A stretch of 64,000 nucleotides of DNA from VRUE01 sp963697695 (GCA_963697695.1 OY969094.1:1116001-1180000); one strand, 5' to 3'; numbered from the stretch's first letter, positions 24,381 to 33,293 are shown. Program-made: numbers and translations. The notes: generated by a model not told the origin, from the letters alone.

Positions 24381-25994
24381 CTAAGCCAAATTCGACTTGC
24401 GGGGGTAGACGACCTCGGGGTCGGTGAGGACGTTCACGAGCGTCGGCTTCCCGGATTCGAAGGCCCGCTCGAGCGCCGGCCGCAGCTGCTCCGGATCCCT
24501 CACCAAGGCGCCCTCGCAGCCGAGCGCTTCGACCATCTGCTCATAGTGCGTTTCGGCACGAAGCTCGGCTGCGACCGAGTACCCGTAGAGGAACTTCATC
24601 GGGTGGTGCTCGAGTGCCCAGATGCCGTTATTGCCCATAACACCCACCACAGGCACGCCGTGACGCGCCATTGTGTCGAACTCGATGCCCGCGAAGCCAA
24701 AAGCGCCGTCTCCGAGCAACAGGCAGACCTGCCGGTCGGGATGGGCGAGCTTTGCCCCAATCGCCTGGCCCGGCCCGGCGCCGAGGCAGCCGAATGGCCC
24801 CGGGTCCATCCAACAGCCGGGCTGGTAGGTGTTGATGAAGCGGCCTGCATAGGAGACGAAGTCGCCGCCGTCCCCGACGACGATCGCGTCGCGCTCGAGC
24901 ACTTCGCCAAGCTCCTTGTAGATGCGGACCGGATGCAGAGGTGAGCGCGAGTCGTTCAGCTCCTCCTGCTCGGCGGCGCGCTTCTCCTCCTCCACCGTGC
25001 GCAGTTGCTCCAGCCAGGCGTCGGTACGCCGTCCCGTCCCTGCAACCGACTCGCGAATCGCGGCCAGGCTGGCGGCGACGTCGCCGACCAGGTCGATCGC
25101 AGGCGCGCGGTTTGCGGTCAGCTCGTTGGGCGCAGCGTCGAGGCGGATCAGCTTTGTCTCCTCGCCGAAGCTTTCACCGAAACCGAGACGGAAGTCGATC
25201 GGGACACCAACGACCAGCGCCACGTCCGCCCCCTTCAACCCCGCCCCGCGGGCACGGCTGAAGCTGAGCTCGTGGTCAGCAGGGATGCAACCGCGACCGA
25301 GCCCGTTGAGGAAGACCGGGATCCCCAGCTCCTCGGCCAGAGATTGCAGCTCCCCCTCGCCGTGTCCCCAGTAGAGACCGCTGCCGGCCATGATCGTCGG
25401 GCGCCCGGCGCCGGCCAGCAGCGCCGCCGCCTCCTCCACCCCTGAGGCCGGCTGCGCGTCGCCACCCGCCGGGAGCGCCGGAACCTCGGACTCCGCCTCC
25501 ATGAAGACGACGTCGAGCGGGTAGTCGAGGAAAGTCGGCCCGCCCGGAGGGCTGAGCGCCAGGTCGAGCGCCGCCGCGGTGGTCGCGGCGATCCGATCAG
25601 ACGCCTTCACCGTCTCGGCAGACTTGACCAGCGGTGAGACGAAGGGAAGATGATCGATCTCCTGCAGCGAGCCCGAGCCCCAGCGCAGCTCCGGTGCCCG
25701 CCCGCCGAGCACGCAGACCGGCGAGCCGTTGGCCTGCGCACCGGCGATCGCGCTGATCCCGTTCGTCACTCCAGGCCCAGCGGTCAGCGCCGCCACCCCC
25801 ACTTTCCGCGTCGCCTTGGCGAACCCCTCCGCCGCAAACGCCGCCGTCTGCTCGTGCCGAACGTCGACGATCTCGATCCCCTCCGACTTGCAGCCGTCAT
25901 AGATCGAGAACAGGTGCCCCCCAGACAGCGTGAAGAGGTGGCTCACCCCCCGCGACTTCAAGACTTTGGCGACTATCCGCCCCCCATGCTCCAC
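24381..25994 (-). CDS. Thiamine diphosphate-dependent acetolactate synthase-like enzyme
   Basis: A 537-residue three-domain TPP enzyme. The N-terminal domain has LFTLSGGHLFSIYDGC and the catalytic Glu in DVRHEQTAAFAAEGFAK. The C-terminal TPP/Mg motif is GDGAFGFAGIEFDTMARHGV followed by GNN. It resembles the stand-alone ilvB-like group rather than true biosynthetic AHAS, and no small subunit gene is nearby, so the substrate is open (acetolactate, oxalyl-CoA or 2-hydroxyacyl-CoA type chemistry). GTG at 25994 is chosen because the longer TTG start at 26039 would sit five bases from the tRNA-Leu 3' end. Confidence 0.82.
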   Translation of the reverse strand: MEHGGRIVAKVLKSRGVSHLFTLSGGHLFSIYDGCKSEGIEIVDVRHEQTAAFAAEGFAKATRKVGVAALTAGPGVTNGISAIAGAQANGSPVCVLGGRAPELRWGSGSLQEIDHLPFVSPLVKSAETVKASDRIAATTAAALDLALSPPGGPTFLDYPLDVVFMEAESEVPALPAGGDAQPASGVEEAAALLAGAGRPTIMAGSGLYWGHGEGELQSLAEELGIPVFLNGLGRGCIPADHELSFSRARGAGLKGADVALVVGVPIDFRLGFGESFGEETKLIRLDAAPNELTANRAPAIDLVGDVAASLAAIRESVAGTGRRTDAWLEQLRTVEEEKRAAEQEELNDSRSPLHPVRIYKELGEVLERDAIVVGDGGDFVSYAGRFINTYQPGCWMDPGPFGCLGAGPGQAIGAKLAHPDRQVCLLLGDGAFGFAGIEFDTMARHGVPVVGVMGNNGIWALEHHPMKFLYGYSVAAELRAETHYEQMVEALGCEGALVRDPEQLRPALERAFESGKPTLVNVLTDPEVVYPRKSNLA

Positions 25995-26043
25995 GAAATT
26001 GAGCCTATAACGCGCCTCGCCGAGACCACGGCGCGCCAAAGAA

Positions 26044-26137
26044 TGCCCGGGGCGGGAGTCGAACCCGCAAGTCCCCCTTGCAATGGGACCTAAGCGCCTT
26101 TTAAGGGCGCCGCGTTTACCAATTTCGCCACCCGGGC
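26044..26137 (-). tRNA. tRNA-Leu (UAA)
   Basis: A 94-base class II tRNA. Acceptor strands GCCCGGG and CCCGGGC pair, the discriminator is A, the anticodon loop is CTTAAAA (anticodon TAA), the long variable arm is of the TAGGTCCC/GGGGGAC type, and GGTTCGACTCC is the T-loop. CCA is not encoded. Confidence 0.95.
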
Positions 26138-26258
26138 AGGGCGATGGTAACGCGTCGTCTGCACCTAAAACTGCACTAAAAATGCCGAGGAAACCGCAAC
26201 AACCCCGCTGCTACGGTGTCTACATCTACGAAGACAACGCCTTCCCTGGAGAAATCGC

Positions 26259-27791
26259 TTGGAGGCTTCTGCTCTACAACACGCCAGTCGCCGCGGACTC
26301 CTAGCCCGGCGCTCCCCGCTGCTCAAGCTGCAAGGCGATGAACGGCTGATCGCGATGGCGCGGTCCGGCAACGCCGGCGCCTTCGAGGCGATAGTCGACC
26401 GCTACCAGGGCCGCCTGCTCGGCTTCTGCCGCCAGATGCTCGGCTCCACCGAGGATGCCGAAGACGTCCTGCAGGAGGTCTTCGTCAATGCCTACCGGGC
26501 GATGCTGGCCGACGAGCGGGAGATCAACCTACGGCCGTGGCTGTACCGAATCGCCCGCAACCGCTGCCTCAACCACCTGCGCAAGCCCACCGCCGACGCC
26601 CAGGAATCGATGGACATGGTGCCCGCCGTGGACGCCTCCTCGACCGCCGAGAAGGTCCATAACCGCGAGGAGTTCCGCCAGCTCCTGGCCGACGTCAGCA
26701 AGCTTCCCGAGACGCAACGCTCCGCCCTGCTGTTGCGCGAGATGGATGCGATGTCCTACGAGGAGATCGCCCAGGCGATGGAGACCAGCGTCCCGTCGGT
26801 CAAGTCTCTACTGGTGAGGGCGCGGATCTCGCTCGCCGAGGCAAGCCAGGCGCGCCAGCTGACCTGCGGCGAGGTGCGACTCGACTTGGCCGAGGCCGCA
26901 GAGGGCCTACGCAAGCTCTCCGGTCCGGTGCGCCGTCACGTGCGCGACTGCGAGGAGTGCGCTGACTTCCGCGCTCAGATCCGCTCCAACGACAAGGTGC
27001 TCTCAGCGATGTTCCCAGCCGGCGCTCTGATCGCCCTGAAAGGCCTCATCGTCTCCAAGCTCGGTCTTGGCGGTGCAGGCACCGGCGGAGCCGGTGCGGC
27101 AGGTGCCACCGGCGCAGGTGCTGGAGCCACAGGGGCAGGCGCCGTCGGAAGCGTTGGTGCAGCGCTCGGTGGCGGTGGTGCTGCGGGCGGCATCGGTGCC
27201 GTCGGCGGCGCGATCGGCACCAAGGCAGTTGCCGGCGTCGTCACCGCCGCGGTGATCACCGCCGGCGCAGTCGAGGTCAAGCACCGGGTGGAACCGACGC
27301 CGTCAAGCAACAGCACGCCGTCAATCACCAGGACTCACCAGCCGCCGCCTCAGGCCACACCTTCGATCGCCCAGGCACATGTCTCCGCGCCGCCCGCTCC
27401 CGTACAGGCCGTGCCGGCGCCGGTCGACAAACCAGCCGAGGAGCCGACTTCGACGACAGCCGAGACGGCGCCGCCGGTCACCGATCCGACCGCCGAAGAA
27501 AAAGCCGCAGGGGAGTCAAGCGCTGGAGAAGACGCTGTATCGACCCACCCGCATGCTCCGGGGGTCACCGGCGGCGCATCGCCCTCGGCAGGTGCCCCGA
27601 CGGGAGCCGGCGCCGTGGTCGTCACCGTTGGCGGCAGCACCGTCGAAACTCCTCCGCCCCCGCCGCCGGCCGAAACCACTCCACCCCCCACCACGCCGCC
27701 TCCGGCCGAACCCGCACCTCCGGTCGAAACCACCCCGCCGCCTGACTCCTCGGAATCGGCACCGGACCCGGAACCCGCGCCGGCCCCCTAA
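26259..27791 (+). CDS. ECF sigma factor fused to zinc anti-sigma-like domain, membrane segment and Pro-rich tail
   Basis: A 510-residue protein starting with TTG. Sigma region 2 is seen as FEAIVDRYQGRLLGFCRQML then STEDAEDVLQEVF, and region 4 as LPETQRSALLLREMDAMSYE followed by EIAQAMETSVPSVKSLLVRAR. Directly after comes LTCGEVRLDL then HVRDCEECADF, the H-x3-C-x2-C pattern of zinc anti-sigma (zf-HC2) domains. Next are a glycine/alanine-rich stretch, one predicted membrane helix (KAVAGVVTAAVITAGAV) and ~180 residues of Pro/Thr/Ala-rich sequence. This suggests a self-restrained, membrane-tethered sigma factor, possibly freed by proteolysis (inference). Confidence 0.85.
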   Translation: MEASALQHASRRGLLARRSPLLKLQGDERLIAMARSGNAGAFEAIVDRYQGRLLGFCRQMLGSTEDAEDVLQEVFVNAYRAMLADEREINLRPWLYRIARNRCLNHLRKPTADAQESMDMVPAVDASSTAEKVHNREEFRQLLADVSKLPETQRSALLLREMDAMSYEEIAQAMETSVPSVKSLLVRARISLAEASQARQLTCGEVRLDLAEAAEGLRKLSGPVRRHVRDCEECADFRAQIRSNDKVLSAMFPAGALIALKGLIVSKLGLGGAGTGGAGAAGATGAGAGATGAGAVGSVGAALGGGGAAGGIGAVGGAIGTKAVAGVVTAAVITAGAVEVKHRVEPTPSSNSTPSITRTHQPPPQATPSIAQAHVSAPPAPVQAVPAPVDKPAEEPTSTTAETAPPVTDPTAEEKAAGESSAGEDAVSTHPHAPGVTGGASPSAGAPTGAGAVVVTVGGSTVETPPPPPPAETTPPPTTPPPAEPAPPVETTPPPDSSESAPDPEPAPAP

Positions 27792-27826
27792 GACCACCCT
27801 TCCGGTGGCGCAGCCGCCCGCTGTAA

Positions 27827-28753
27827 TTACTGCAGGCCGATCACCTTGAGCCGCCGCATCAGGCAGGTGCCGGCGAACTTGCGAGTGTCGGCGAGCGAGT
27901 AGCCGAACAGTTCCCAGTCGTCGCCCTGCGGCGCCCAAGGCGGGGAGAGGACACCGTCGGCAACCGGCAGCGACTCCTCCAGCGTGCGCTGGATCGCCTG
28001 CTTGTAACGGTCGTCCTCACGCGCCTTCTCACGCAGGAAGACCGAGCCGAAGGCGACGTGGCGGTGCTCGTCGCGGGCGACGTTCTGGAAGCCCTCGACG
28101 AAGGCCGGCAGCGTGCCCTCGCGTTCGTTGTAGTCCATGATGAAGTGCTGGCCGGTGAGGGCCAGCATTCCCTCGATCACCATGTGGTAGAGCGTCACCG
28201 CCTCGACCAAGGCCTCGGTGTCCTCCGGTTCGGCGGAGAGGCGGTCGGTGCGCTGCTTCAGCATCTCGTCGAAGAGGCGGCCGAAGTTTTCGTTCAGGTG
28301 CTCGGAGGTCTCCTCGAGCATCTCCGAGAGCTCATCGGACTCCAGCACCCCGACCTCGCTGTAGAAGCGCTCGAAGAAGCGGACGTGGCGCGCCTCGTCG
28401 GCGATCTGGGTGCAGAGGAAGATGCGCTGGTCCTCGGTCGGCGCCGCGCGCATGATCGGGCCCAGCTCCTCGGCGACCTTCTGCTCGCCGATGAAGAAGG
28501 AGGAAAGCCCGTACATCCGCTGGAACCGCTCCTCCTCGCTGAAGCGCTCGTTCCAGTCCTCGCGGTCACGGCTGAAGTCGAGCTCCTGCGTCTGCCATTG
28601 CTGGCGCTCCCAGAGCAGGTACAGCTCCCCGTAGGTGAGCAGTTTGACCTCGGCGGTGCGGTCGGCGGCCTCCATCAGGGCCGGATCCGCGGTGGCCTGG
28701 AAGTCCTCTCGCTCAGTCCTCGACTGGGTCCCGGTTGCCTCTCTGGTCTCCAT
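27827..28753 (-). CDS. R2-like di-iron protein (ribonucleotide reductase beta-type fold)
   Basis: A 308-residue ferritin-like carboxylate protein. Iron ligands appear in two E/D-x2-H motifs, QIADEARHVRFFERF and NVARDEHRHVAFG, with further Glu residues in GEQKVAEELGPIM and YHMVIEGMLAL. It resembles R2-like ligand-binding oxidases and class Ib/Ic R2 proteins. No NrdA gene is near, so a ligand-binding oxidase is as likely as a reductase subunit. ATG at 28753 is chosen: GAGGAG lies 9 bases before it, although reading stays open much further upstream. Confidence 0.8.
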   Translation of the reverse strand: METREATGTQSRTEREDFQATADPALMEAADRTAEVKLLTYGELYLLWERQQWQTQELDFSRDREDWNERFSEEERFQRMYGLSSFFIGEQKVAEELGPIMRAAPTEDQRIFLCTQIADEARHVRFFERFYSEVGVLESDELSEMLEETSEHLNENFGRLFDEMLKQRTDRLSAEPEDTEALVEAVTLYHMVIEGMLALTGQHFIMDYNEREGTLPAFVEGFQNVARDEHRHVAFGSVFLREKAREDDRYKQAIQRTLEESLPVADGVLSPPWAPQGDDWELFGYSLADTRKFAGTCLMRRLKVIGLQ

Positions 28754-28812
28754 CTGGTGACTCTCCTCGGCTTGGCTGGGCGGTCGGGCGAGGGTACCAC
28801 CGGCCTGGCTGG

Positions 28813-29529
28813 TCAGCCAGTCGAGTGAGACTCTCCCGGCGCGAGAACGACTACCTTCGAGGAGGTCTTTTCCTCCACCTCTGCCTTGAACGCCTCGGCG
28901 TCGGTCTCGATCGGCGGGAAGGTGTCGTAGTGCATCGGGATCACGGTGCCGGCGCCGACGAATTCCGCCGCCACGACTGCGTCGCGGCGATCCATCGTGT
29001 AGTGACCGCCGATCGGCAGCAGGGCGACGTCGATGTCGCTGCGCTGGGCGATCAGCTTCATGTCGCTGAAGAGGCAGGTATCGCCGGCGTGGTAGACGGT
29101 GGTCTCGCCGATCTTGATCACGAGCCCGGCCGCCGGTCCGATCGGCACTCCGTCCTCGGCGCTGAAGGGAGACTCGTCCGAGCCGGGGAGGGTGTTCGTG
29201 TGCCAGGCGGGGACGAGGCCGATGTATCCCCAGTCGAACTCGACCTTGCCGCCGAAGTTGGGGTCGCTGACGGCCTCCACCCCCCGCGCTTCGAGCCACT
29301 TCGCCAGCTCGACGATGGCGACGCAGTGGGCGCCGGTGCGCTTCGCCACCGGAACCGCGTCGGCCATGTGGTCGACGTGGCCGTGCGAGATCGCGATGTG
29401 GGTCGGGTCGACCTCCTCCGCCGTCGCGACCGCGATCGGGTTGTTGGGCTTCAGAAACGGATCGACGAGGACGGTCGTCTCGCCGTCGCTCAGCTCGAAG
29501 CACGACTGGCCGTGGAACTTGATCTCCAT
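28813..29529 (-). CDS. Metallo-beta-lactamase-fold hydrolase (UPF0173 type)
   Basis: A 238-residue metal-dependent hydrolase of unknown substrate. The zinc motif is ISHGHVDHMAD, later ligands are in VPAWHTN, YHAGDT and IPMHYDTFP, and the protein opens with the family phrase IKFHGQSCFEL. ATG at 29529 is preferred over an upstream in-frame start because AAGGAGA precedes it. It begins one base after the stop of the small gene upstream, so they are translated together. An R2-like gene follows on the same strand. Confidence 0.85.
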   Translation of the reverse strand: MEIKFHGQSCFELSDGETTVLVDPFLKPNNPIAVATAEEVDPTHIAISHGHVDHMADAVPVAKRTGAHCVAIVELAKWLEARGVEAVSDPNFGGKVEFDWGYIGLVPAWHTNTLPGSDESPFSAEDGVPIGPAAGLVIKIGETTVYHAGDTCLFSDMKLIAQRSDIDVALLPIGGHYTMDRRDAVVAAEFVGAGTVIPMHYDTFPPIETDAEAFKAEVEEKTSSKVVVLAPGESHSTG

Positions 29530-29530
29530 C

Positions 29531-29857
29531 TCAGCGCTCTCCTTCGGTCTCGTTTTCATCGGTCATCTCCTCGCGCAGCGCCCAGCCGACAGCGACTCCG
29601 ACCATCATTCCCATCCTCGCCTCCTCGGCGAGCAGCGAGCGCACCGCGGCGACCCTCTCGTCAGGGTCGGGGACTGTCGCCGCCTTCAGCGTCTCGGCCT
29701 CATGGGACTCGCCGAACCAGCCACCCTCTGCCAGCGCCGCCGCCAGCACCCGCTGCAACTGCGGCGCGGCGCGGGCGACGATCTGCTCCGCCTCGGCAAA
29801 GCGCTCGGCGTCGACCAGCCGCTCGATGGCGGCATCCAGTTGCTCATCCGAGGGCAC
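29531..29857 (-). CDS. Conserved hypothetical helical protein
   Basis: A 108-residue, mostly helical protein (DEQLDAAIERLVDAERFAEA, then QLQRVLAAALAEGGW) with a short hydrophobic stretch MGMMVGVAVGWAL that is probably not a full membrane span. No family or motif is recognised. Its stop is one base from the ATG of the MBL hydrolase, so it probably shares an operon and may act with it. Confidence 0.65.
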   Translation of the reverse strand: MPSDEQLDAAIERLVDAERFAEAEQIVARAAPQLQRVLAAALAEGGWFGESHEAETLKAATVPDPDERVAAVRSLLAEEARMGMMVGVAVGWALREEMTDENETEGER

Positions 29858-29902
29858 GAAGGAGGAGCCTAGCCGCCCGAAAGCGGAGACGGCGGCGCCT
29901 GG

Positions 29903-30670
29903 TCAGGTACGCAGTGCCGAGGCGATCAGACCGGCGAGGCCGCCGACGACACCGCCGACGAGACCCGCAAAGGGATCAGCGGTGGAGTCGAAGATCGGCA
30001 GCGCCAGCAGCACTGCGGCGACGACCACGACGCCGATCACGTCGTACTCCTGGTCGATCGCGTGGTGCGCTTCCGAGCGGCGGAGCGAGAACCAAGCGGC
30101 GACGGCGCCCAGAGCCATCCCGTTGCCGCCGGCGATCACCTCGAAATCTCCACGAGCGTCGGCGATGCCGGCGGCAGCGAGCATCCCCAGCGAGCCGCAG
30201 GCAATGAGCAGGAAAGCCGTGGCGGGAGTGCCAAGCCGCCGCTCCAGGCCGATCGAGAAGATCGCCAGGGCAACCGCGACGACGAACAGGTAGCCGACGT
30301 CCACGTAGGCGAAGGGGGCGGTGAAGACCCGCCACCACTCGGTTTCCAGGGGCACGATCAAGCCGCCGAAGGTGTCGAGCGAGTCTCCGGTCGCCTTCTG
30401 GATGAGCAGCAGGGCGGCGGAGCCGAGGATCACCGCCAAGGTGGCATAGGGGCGGGCGGGAGCGTGCGAGTCGGTCGCCGTCGGCCGCCTGCGCCTCAGG
30501 AGCTTTGGCCTGGGGCGGCGGCGAGGCTTCGGCTCCAGGCCGTCGCCACGGCGCTCGAGCTTCGGTGCCCGCTTGCGCAGACGGGCACCGCAATACGGGC
30601 ACTCGGTGACATAGGGACTGACCTCTGACCCGCAGTTCTTACAGACGACGCTGAGCTCAGTCTCGCTCAT
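29903..30670 (-). CDS. Rhomboid-like membrane protein with N-terminal zinc ribbon, catalytic residues missing
   Basis: A 255-residue protein. Residues 8-32 are a zinc ribbon (CKNCGSEVSPYVTECPYCGA), followed by a basic linker and about six membrane helices. WWRVFTAPFAYVDVGYLFVV resembles the rhomboid L1 loop. The rhomboid GxSG serine motif is replaced by GGNGMALG and the final helix (FAGLVGGVVGGLAGL) has no catalytic His. It is therefore likely a pseudoprotease that binds rather than cuts membrane proteins. It is divergent from the aldolase gene. Confidence 0.75.
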   Translation of the reverse strand: MSETELSVVCKNCGSEVSPYVTECPYCGARLRKRAPKLERRGDGLEPKPRRRPRPKLLRRRRPTATDSHAPARPYATLAVILGSAALLLIQKATGDSLDTFGGLIVPLETEWWRVFTAPFAYVDVGYLFVVAVALAIFSIGLERRLGTPATAFLLIACGSLGMLAAAGIADARGDFEVIAGGNGMALGAVAAWFSLRRSEAHHAIDQEYDVIGVVVVAAVLLALPIFDSTADPFAGLVGGVVGGLAGLIASALRT

Positions 30671-30762
30671 GGTCTTTCGAGGATAACCCCCCTGCGGCGA
30701 CCGCTAGAAACCCGGCTCCGGTGACATACTGAGGCCCTACCTATCTTCGAGGAGGAATCAGC

Positions 30763-31683
30763 GTGGAGTTGAAGAGCCTGACCGAGCAGAAATCGCTGCT
30801 GGCCACCTTGGCCCCCGGCAAACGAGCGCGGCTGCGCCGGCTGCTGTTCGAGTTCGGCCCCGGCAACGGGACCCTGATGCTGCTGCCGATCGACCAGGGA
30901 ATCGAGCACGGTCCGCGCGACTTCTTCCCCAACCCCGCGTCGAAGGACCCCGACTACCAGTTCCGCCTTGCGGTCGAGGGGGGCTACTCGGCGCTCGCCT
31001 GCCAGATCGGCATGGCCGAGAAGTACTACCCCGACTACGCCGGCCAGGTGCCGCTGATCCTCAAGGTCAACGGCAAGACCGACATCCCCTCCTCCGCCAA
31101 GGCGTTCTCCTCCTGCAACGCCAGCGTCGAGGACGCGGTGCGGCTCGGTGCCGACGCCGTCGGCTACACGCTCTACGTCGGCTCACCGCGCCAGGACGAG
31201 GACCTCGCCCAGCTGCGTCAGGTGCGCCAGGACTGCGACCGCTTCGGCATGCCGCTGGTCGTCTGGTCCTACCCGCGCGGCGAAGCGGTCGACGCCAAGG
31301 GCGGCGCCAACTCGTTCTACGCGATCGACTACGCAGCGCGGATGGCGATGGAGATGGGCGCCGACGTGGTCAAGCTCAACATGCCGAAGGTCGACCCGGC
31401 CAAGGACAAAGACGCCCAGGCTCCCTATAACGAGATGGAAGTCGACCAGGCCGAGGCGATCCGCCAGTGCGTCGAATCGGCCGGCCGCGCGCTGGTCGTG
31501 CTCTCGGGTGGCTCCAAGGTCGACGACGAGACTGTGCTGACCAACACCCGCGAGGTGATGGAGGCCGGCGGCTCGGGCGTGATCTTCGGCCGCAACGTCT
31601 GGCAGCGCGAGTGGAACGACGCGCTGGAGATCATCGGCCAGATCAAGGAGACCCTCCAGGCGAACGTCAGGCGCGTCCCCTAG
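30763..31683 (+). CDS. Class I fructose-bisphosphate aldolase (DhnA/FbaB type)
   Basis: A 306-residue Schiff-base aldolase splitting fructose-1,6-bisphosphate in glycolysis and gluconeogenesis. It has MLLPIDQGIEHGPRDFFPNP, LILKVNGKTD, DVVKLNMPKVDP (Schiff-base Lys region) and VVLSGGSKVDDE with GVIFGRNVWQR for phosphate binding. GTG at 30763 follows GAGGAGG. It is of archaeal/FbaB type, not the class II zinc enzyme usual in actinomycetes. An IS element lies 115 bp downstream. Confidence 0.9.
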   Translation: MELKSLTEQKSLLATLAPGKRARLRRLLFEFGPGNGTLMLLPIDQGIEHGPRDFFPNPASKDPDYQFRLAVEGGYSALACQIGMAEKYYPDYAGQVPLILKVNGKTDIPSSAKAFSSCNASVEDAVRLGADAVGYTLYVGSPRQDEDLAQLRQVRQDCDRFGMPLVVWSYPRGEAVDAKGGANSFYAIDYAARMAMEMGADVVKLNMPKVDPAKDKDAQAPYNEMEVDQAEAIRQCVESAGRALVVLSGGSKVDDETVLTNTREVMEAGGSGVIFGRNVWQREWNDALEIIGQIKETLQANVRRVP

Positions 31684-31798
31684 ACGCCTGCAAACCGGCG
31701 CATCTCGGGGTCTTCAGTCGGCCTCCTCGGGTCACGCACGAAGGTGCGCTCTCCTCGTCGGCCTCCCTGCATCCCCCGACCTGCTTGGTTTTCGGCGC

Positions 31799-32789
31799 CT
31801 AGATGGTTGATTCCACGCCCTCAGGCGACGTAGTCGACCAGGGCGCGGCTCGGACGCCCGAGCCTGTGGTTGAGCGCGACGCATGCAGCCAGTGCCAGGA
31901 AGCGCTGGGCGATGCGGGCGCGCAGGTTATGAAGGGTGCGGGCGCCGTGGCGCTCCAGGGTGAGGATGTCCTTGCAGGTCCAAAAGATCGACTCGATCCG
32001 CTGGCGGATCGGAGCGAGGTGAAGGACGTCGTCGGGCTCGTTCTTTCGCGCCGGCCTGACGATCGTTGCGTCGAGCTCGCGGGCAGCCGCGGCGAAGGCG
32101 CGGCCCGCGTAGCCCTTGTCGCCGATGACGATCTCCCCCCCGGCCCGCTCGGCGCGCCGCAGCAGCTCGATCCCCACCTCGCGCTCGTCGCGCTTGGGAG
32201 AGGCGAGGGTGAATGCTCTCGGGGTGCCGTCGGGCGCGAAGAGGCCGTGCAGGCGAAAGCCCCAGAAGAACCGGGAATGAGAGCCGCACCAGCCATAGTC
32301 GGCGGCATCCGCCAGGGCCGAGCGGCGGGTCGTCTCGACGGAGCGAGCGCACTCCAAAGGAGTGGAATCGATGAGCAGCACGTCGTCGTGGAAGCCGGGA
32401 GATTCGGCGGCAAAGACGCCGGTGAGCCACTCGATCGTCTCGGCGAGGCGGGCCCTGCGCTTGTGAAAGCCGGGCTGCTGGGGCAGCTCGGGGAAGAGAT
32501 CACGAAGCCGCTTGCGGGCGACGGCGAGGAAGCGTCGATCAGAGGGAATTCCCATGATCGCCTGGGCGACGCAGAGGGTCGCGATCTCAGCGTCGCTGAC
32601 TCGACGACGGGCATTTCCGGGCTTCTCAGGCAGGAGATCGTCTGCCGTGCAATAAACGACGGTGCAGAGAGTGTCGAGGTCGGCGTGCATCGTGGCCTTT
32701 CGGTCGACGGTTGCTTCAGCACCGCCGACTTCGGCCTCTCTGCATTGAAATCCTCGATCACGGCTATCGCCGTGGAATCAACCATCTAG
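31799..32789. mobile_element. IS982-family insertion sequence, intact
   Basis: A 991-bp element with 19-bp perfect terminal inverted repeats, CTAGATGGTTGATTCCACG at 31799-31817 and its complement at 32771-32789. The outer CTAG is palindromic, so it may be part of the repeat or a 4-bp target duplication; this cannot be decided here. It encodes one complete transposase. The right end touches the ATG of the thermonuclease gene. Confidence 0.88.
31821..32690 (-). CDS. IS982-family DDE transposase
   Basis: A 289-residue transposase with the IS982 opening (DLDTLCTVVYCTADDLLPEK, then RVSDAEIATLCVAQAIMGI and SDRRFL) and a complete acidic triad: Asp in LLIDSTPLECARS, Asp in IVIGDKGYAGRAF and Glu in PIRQRIESIFWTCKD. 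No frameshift or stop interrupts it, so the element could be active. ATG at 32690, with 80 bp between start and right repeat end for the promoter. Confidence 0.9.
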   Translation of the reverse strand: MHADLDTLCTVVYCTADDLLPEKPGNARRRVSDAEIATLCVAQAIMGIPSDRRFLAVARKRLRDLFPELPQQPGFHKRRARLAETIEWLTGVFAAESPGFHDDVLLIDSTPLECARSVETTRRSALADAADYGWCGSHSRFFWGFRLHGLFAPDGTPRAFTLASPKRDEREVGIELLRRAERAGGEIVIGDKGYAGRAFAAAARELDATIVRPARKNEPDDVLHLAPIRQRIESIFWTCKDILTLERHGARTLHNLRARIAQRFLALAACVALNHRLGRPSRALVDYVA

Positions 32790-33293
32790 ATGAGAAAAGA
32801 GGTTGGAAGCCTTGTTCTGCTCGCCATTGTCGCGCTGCTGATCGTGCGGCCCTGGGAGGGGGACGGGAAACGGGCCGAAGGCCCTGCTGAAGCCACGGCC
32901 CTCGTCACGCGGGTCGTCGACGGCGACACGATCGAGGCGCGGATCGACGGGGAAGTCGAGGACGTCCGCTACATCGGCGTCGACACGCCGGAGACGGTCA
33001 AGCCCGGGACGCCGGTACAGTGCTTCGGCTCGCGCGCATCGGCCTTCAACCACCGGCTGGTCGAGCGGCGGCGTGTCAGGCTCGTCTTCGGCGCCGAGCG
33101 GCGGGACGTCTACGGCAGGCTGCTCGCCTACGTCTACCTGGGAGAGCGCTTCGTCAATGCCGACCTGGTCCGCCGCGGCCTCGCCCGCACTCTCACCATC
33201 GCGCCTAACGACCGTTTCGCGCCACTGCTGAAGGAACTCGAGCTGCAAGCCGCCCGTGCCGGTCGCGGGCTCTGGGGCGCTTGCGCGCCATAA
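32790..33293 (+). CDS. Thermonuclease (SNase-like) family protein, exported or anchored
   Basis: A 167-residue nuclease-fold protein. Residues 5-20 (VGSLVLLAIVALLIV) form a signal anchor. The SNase signature is VTRVVDGDTIEARIDG, RYIGVDTPETVKPGTPVQ, RLVFGAERRDVYGRLLAYVY and FVNADLVRRGLARTL, with the catalytic Arg/Asp/Glu set apparently retained. The proposed ATG abuts the IS right end, so the native promoter and ribosome site may be displaced unless the IS supplies them. A later start within the anchor is possible. Confidence 0.8.
   Translation: MRKEVGSLVLLAIVALLIVRPWEGDGKRAEGPAEATALVTRVVDGDTIEARIDGEVEDVRYIGVDTPETVKPGTPVQCFGSRASAFNHRLVERRRVRLVFGAERRDVYGRLLAYVYLGERFVNADLVRRGLARTLTIAPNDRFAPLLKELELQAARAGRGLWGACAP

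Noticed and set aside
24381..26039. TTG at 26039 as the start of the TPP enzyme
   Set aside because: It lies five bases from the tRNA-Leu 3' end, leaving no leader, and the first 15 residues are not family-like. GTG at 25994 fits better.
31803..32789. Plus-strand gene spanning the whole IS element
   Set aside because: It opens and closes within the inverted repeats and matches no protein, whereas the minus strand encodes a complete IS982 transposase.
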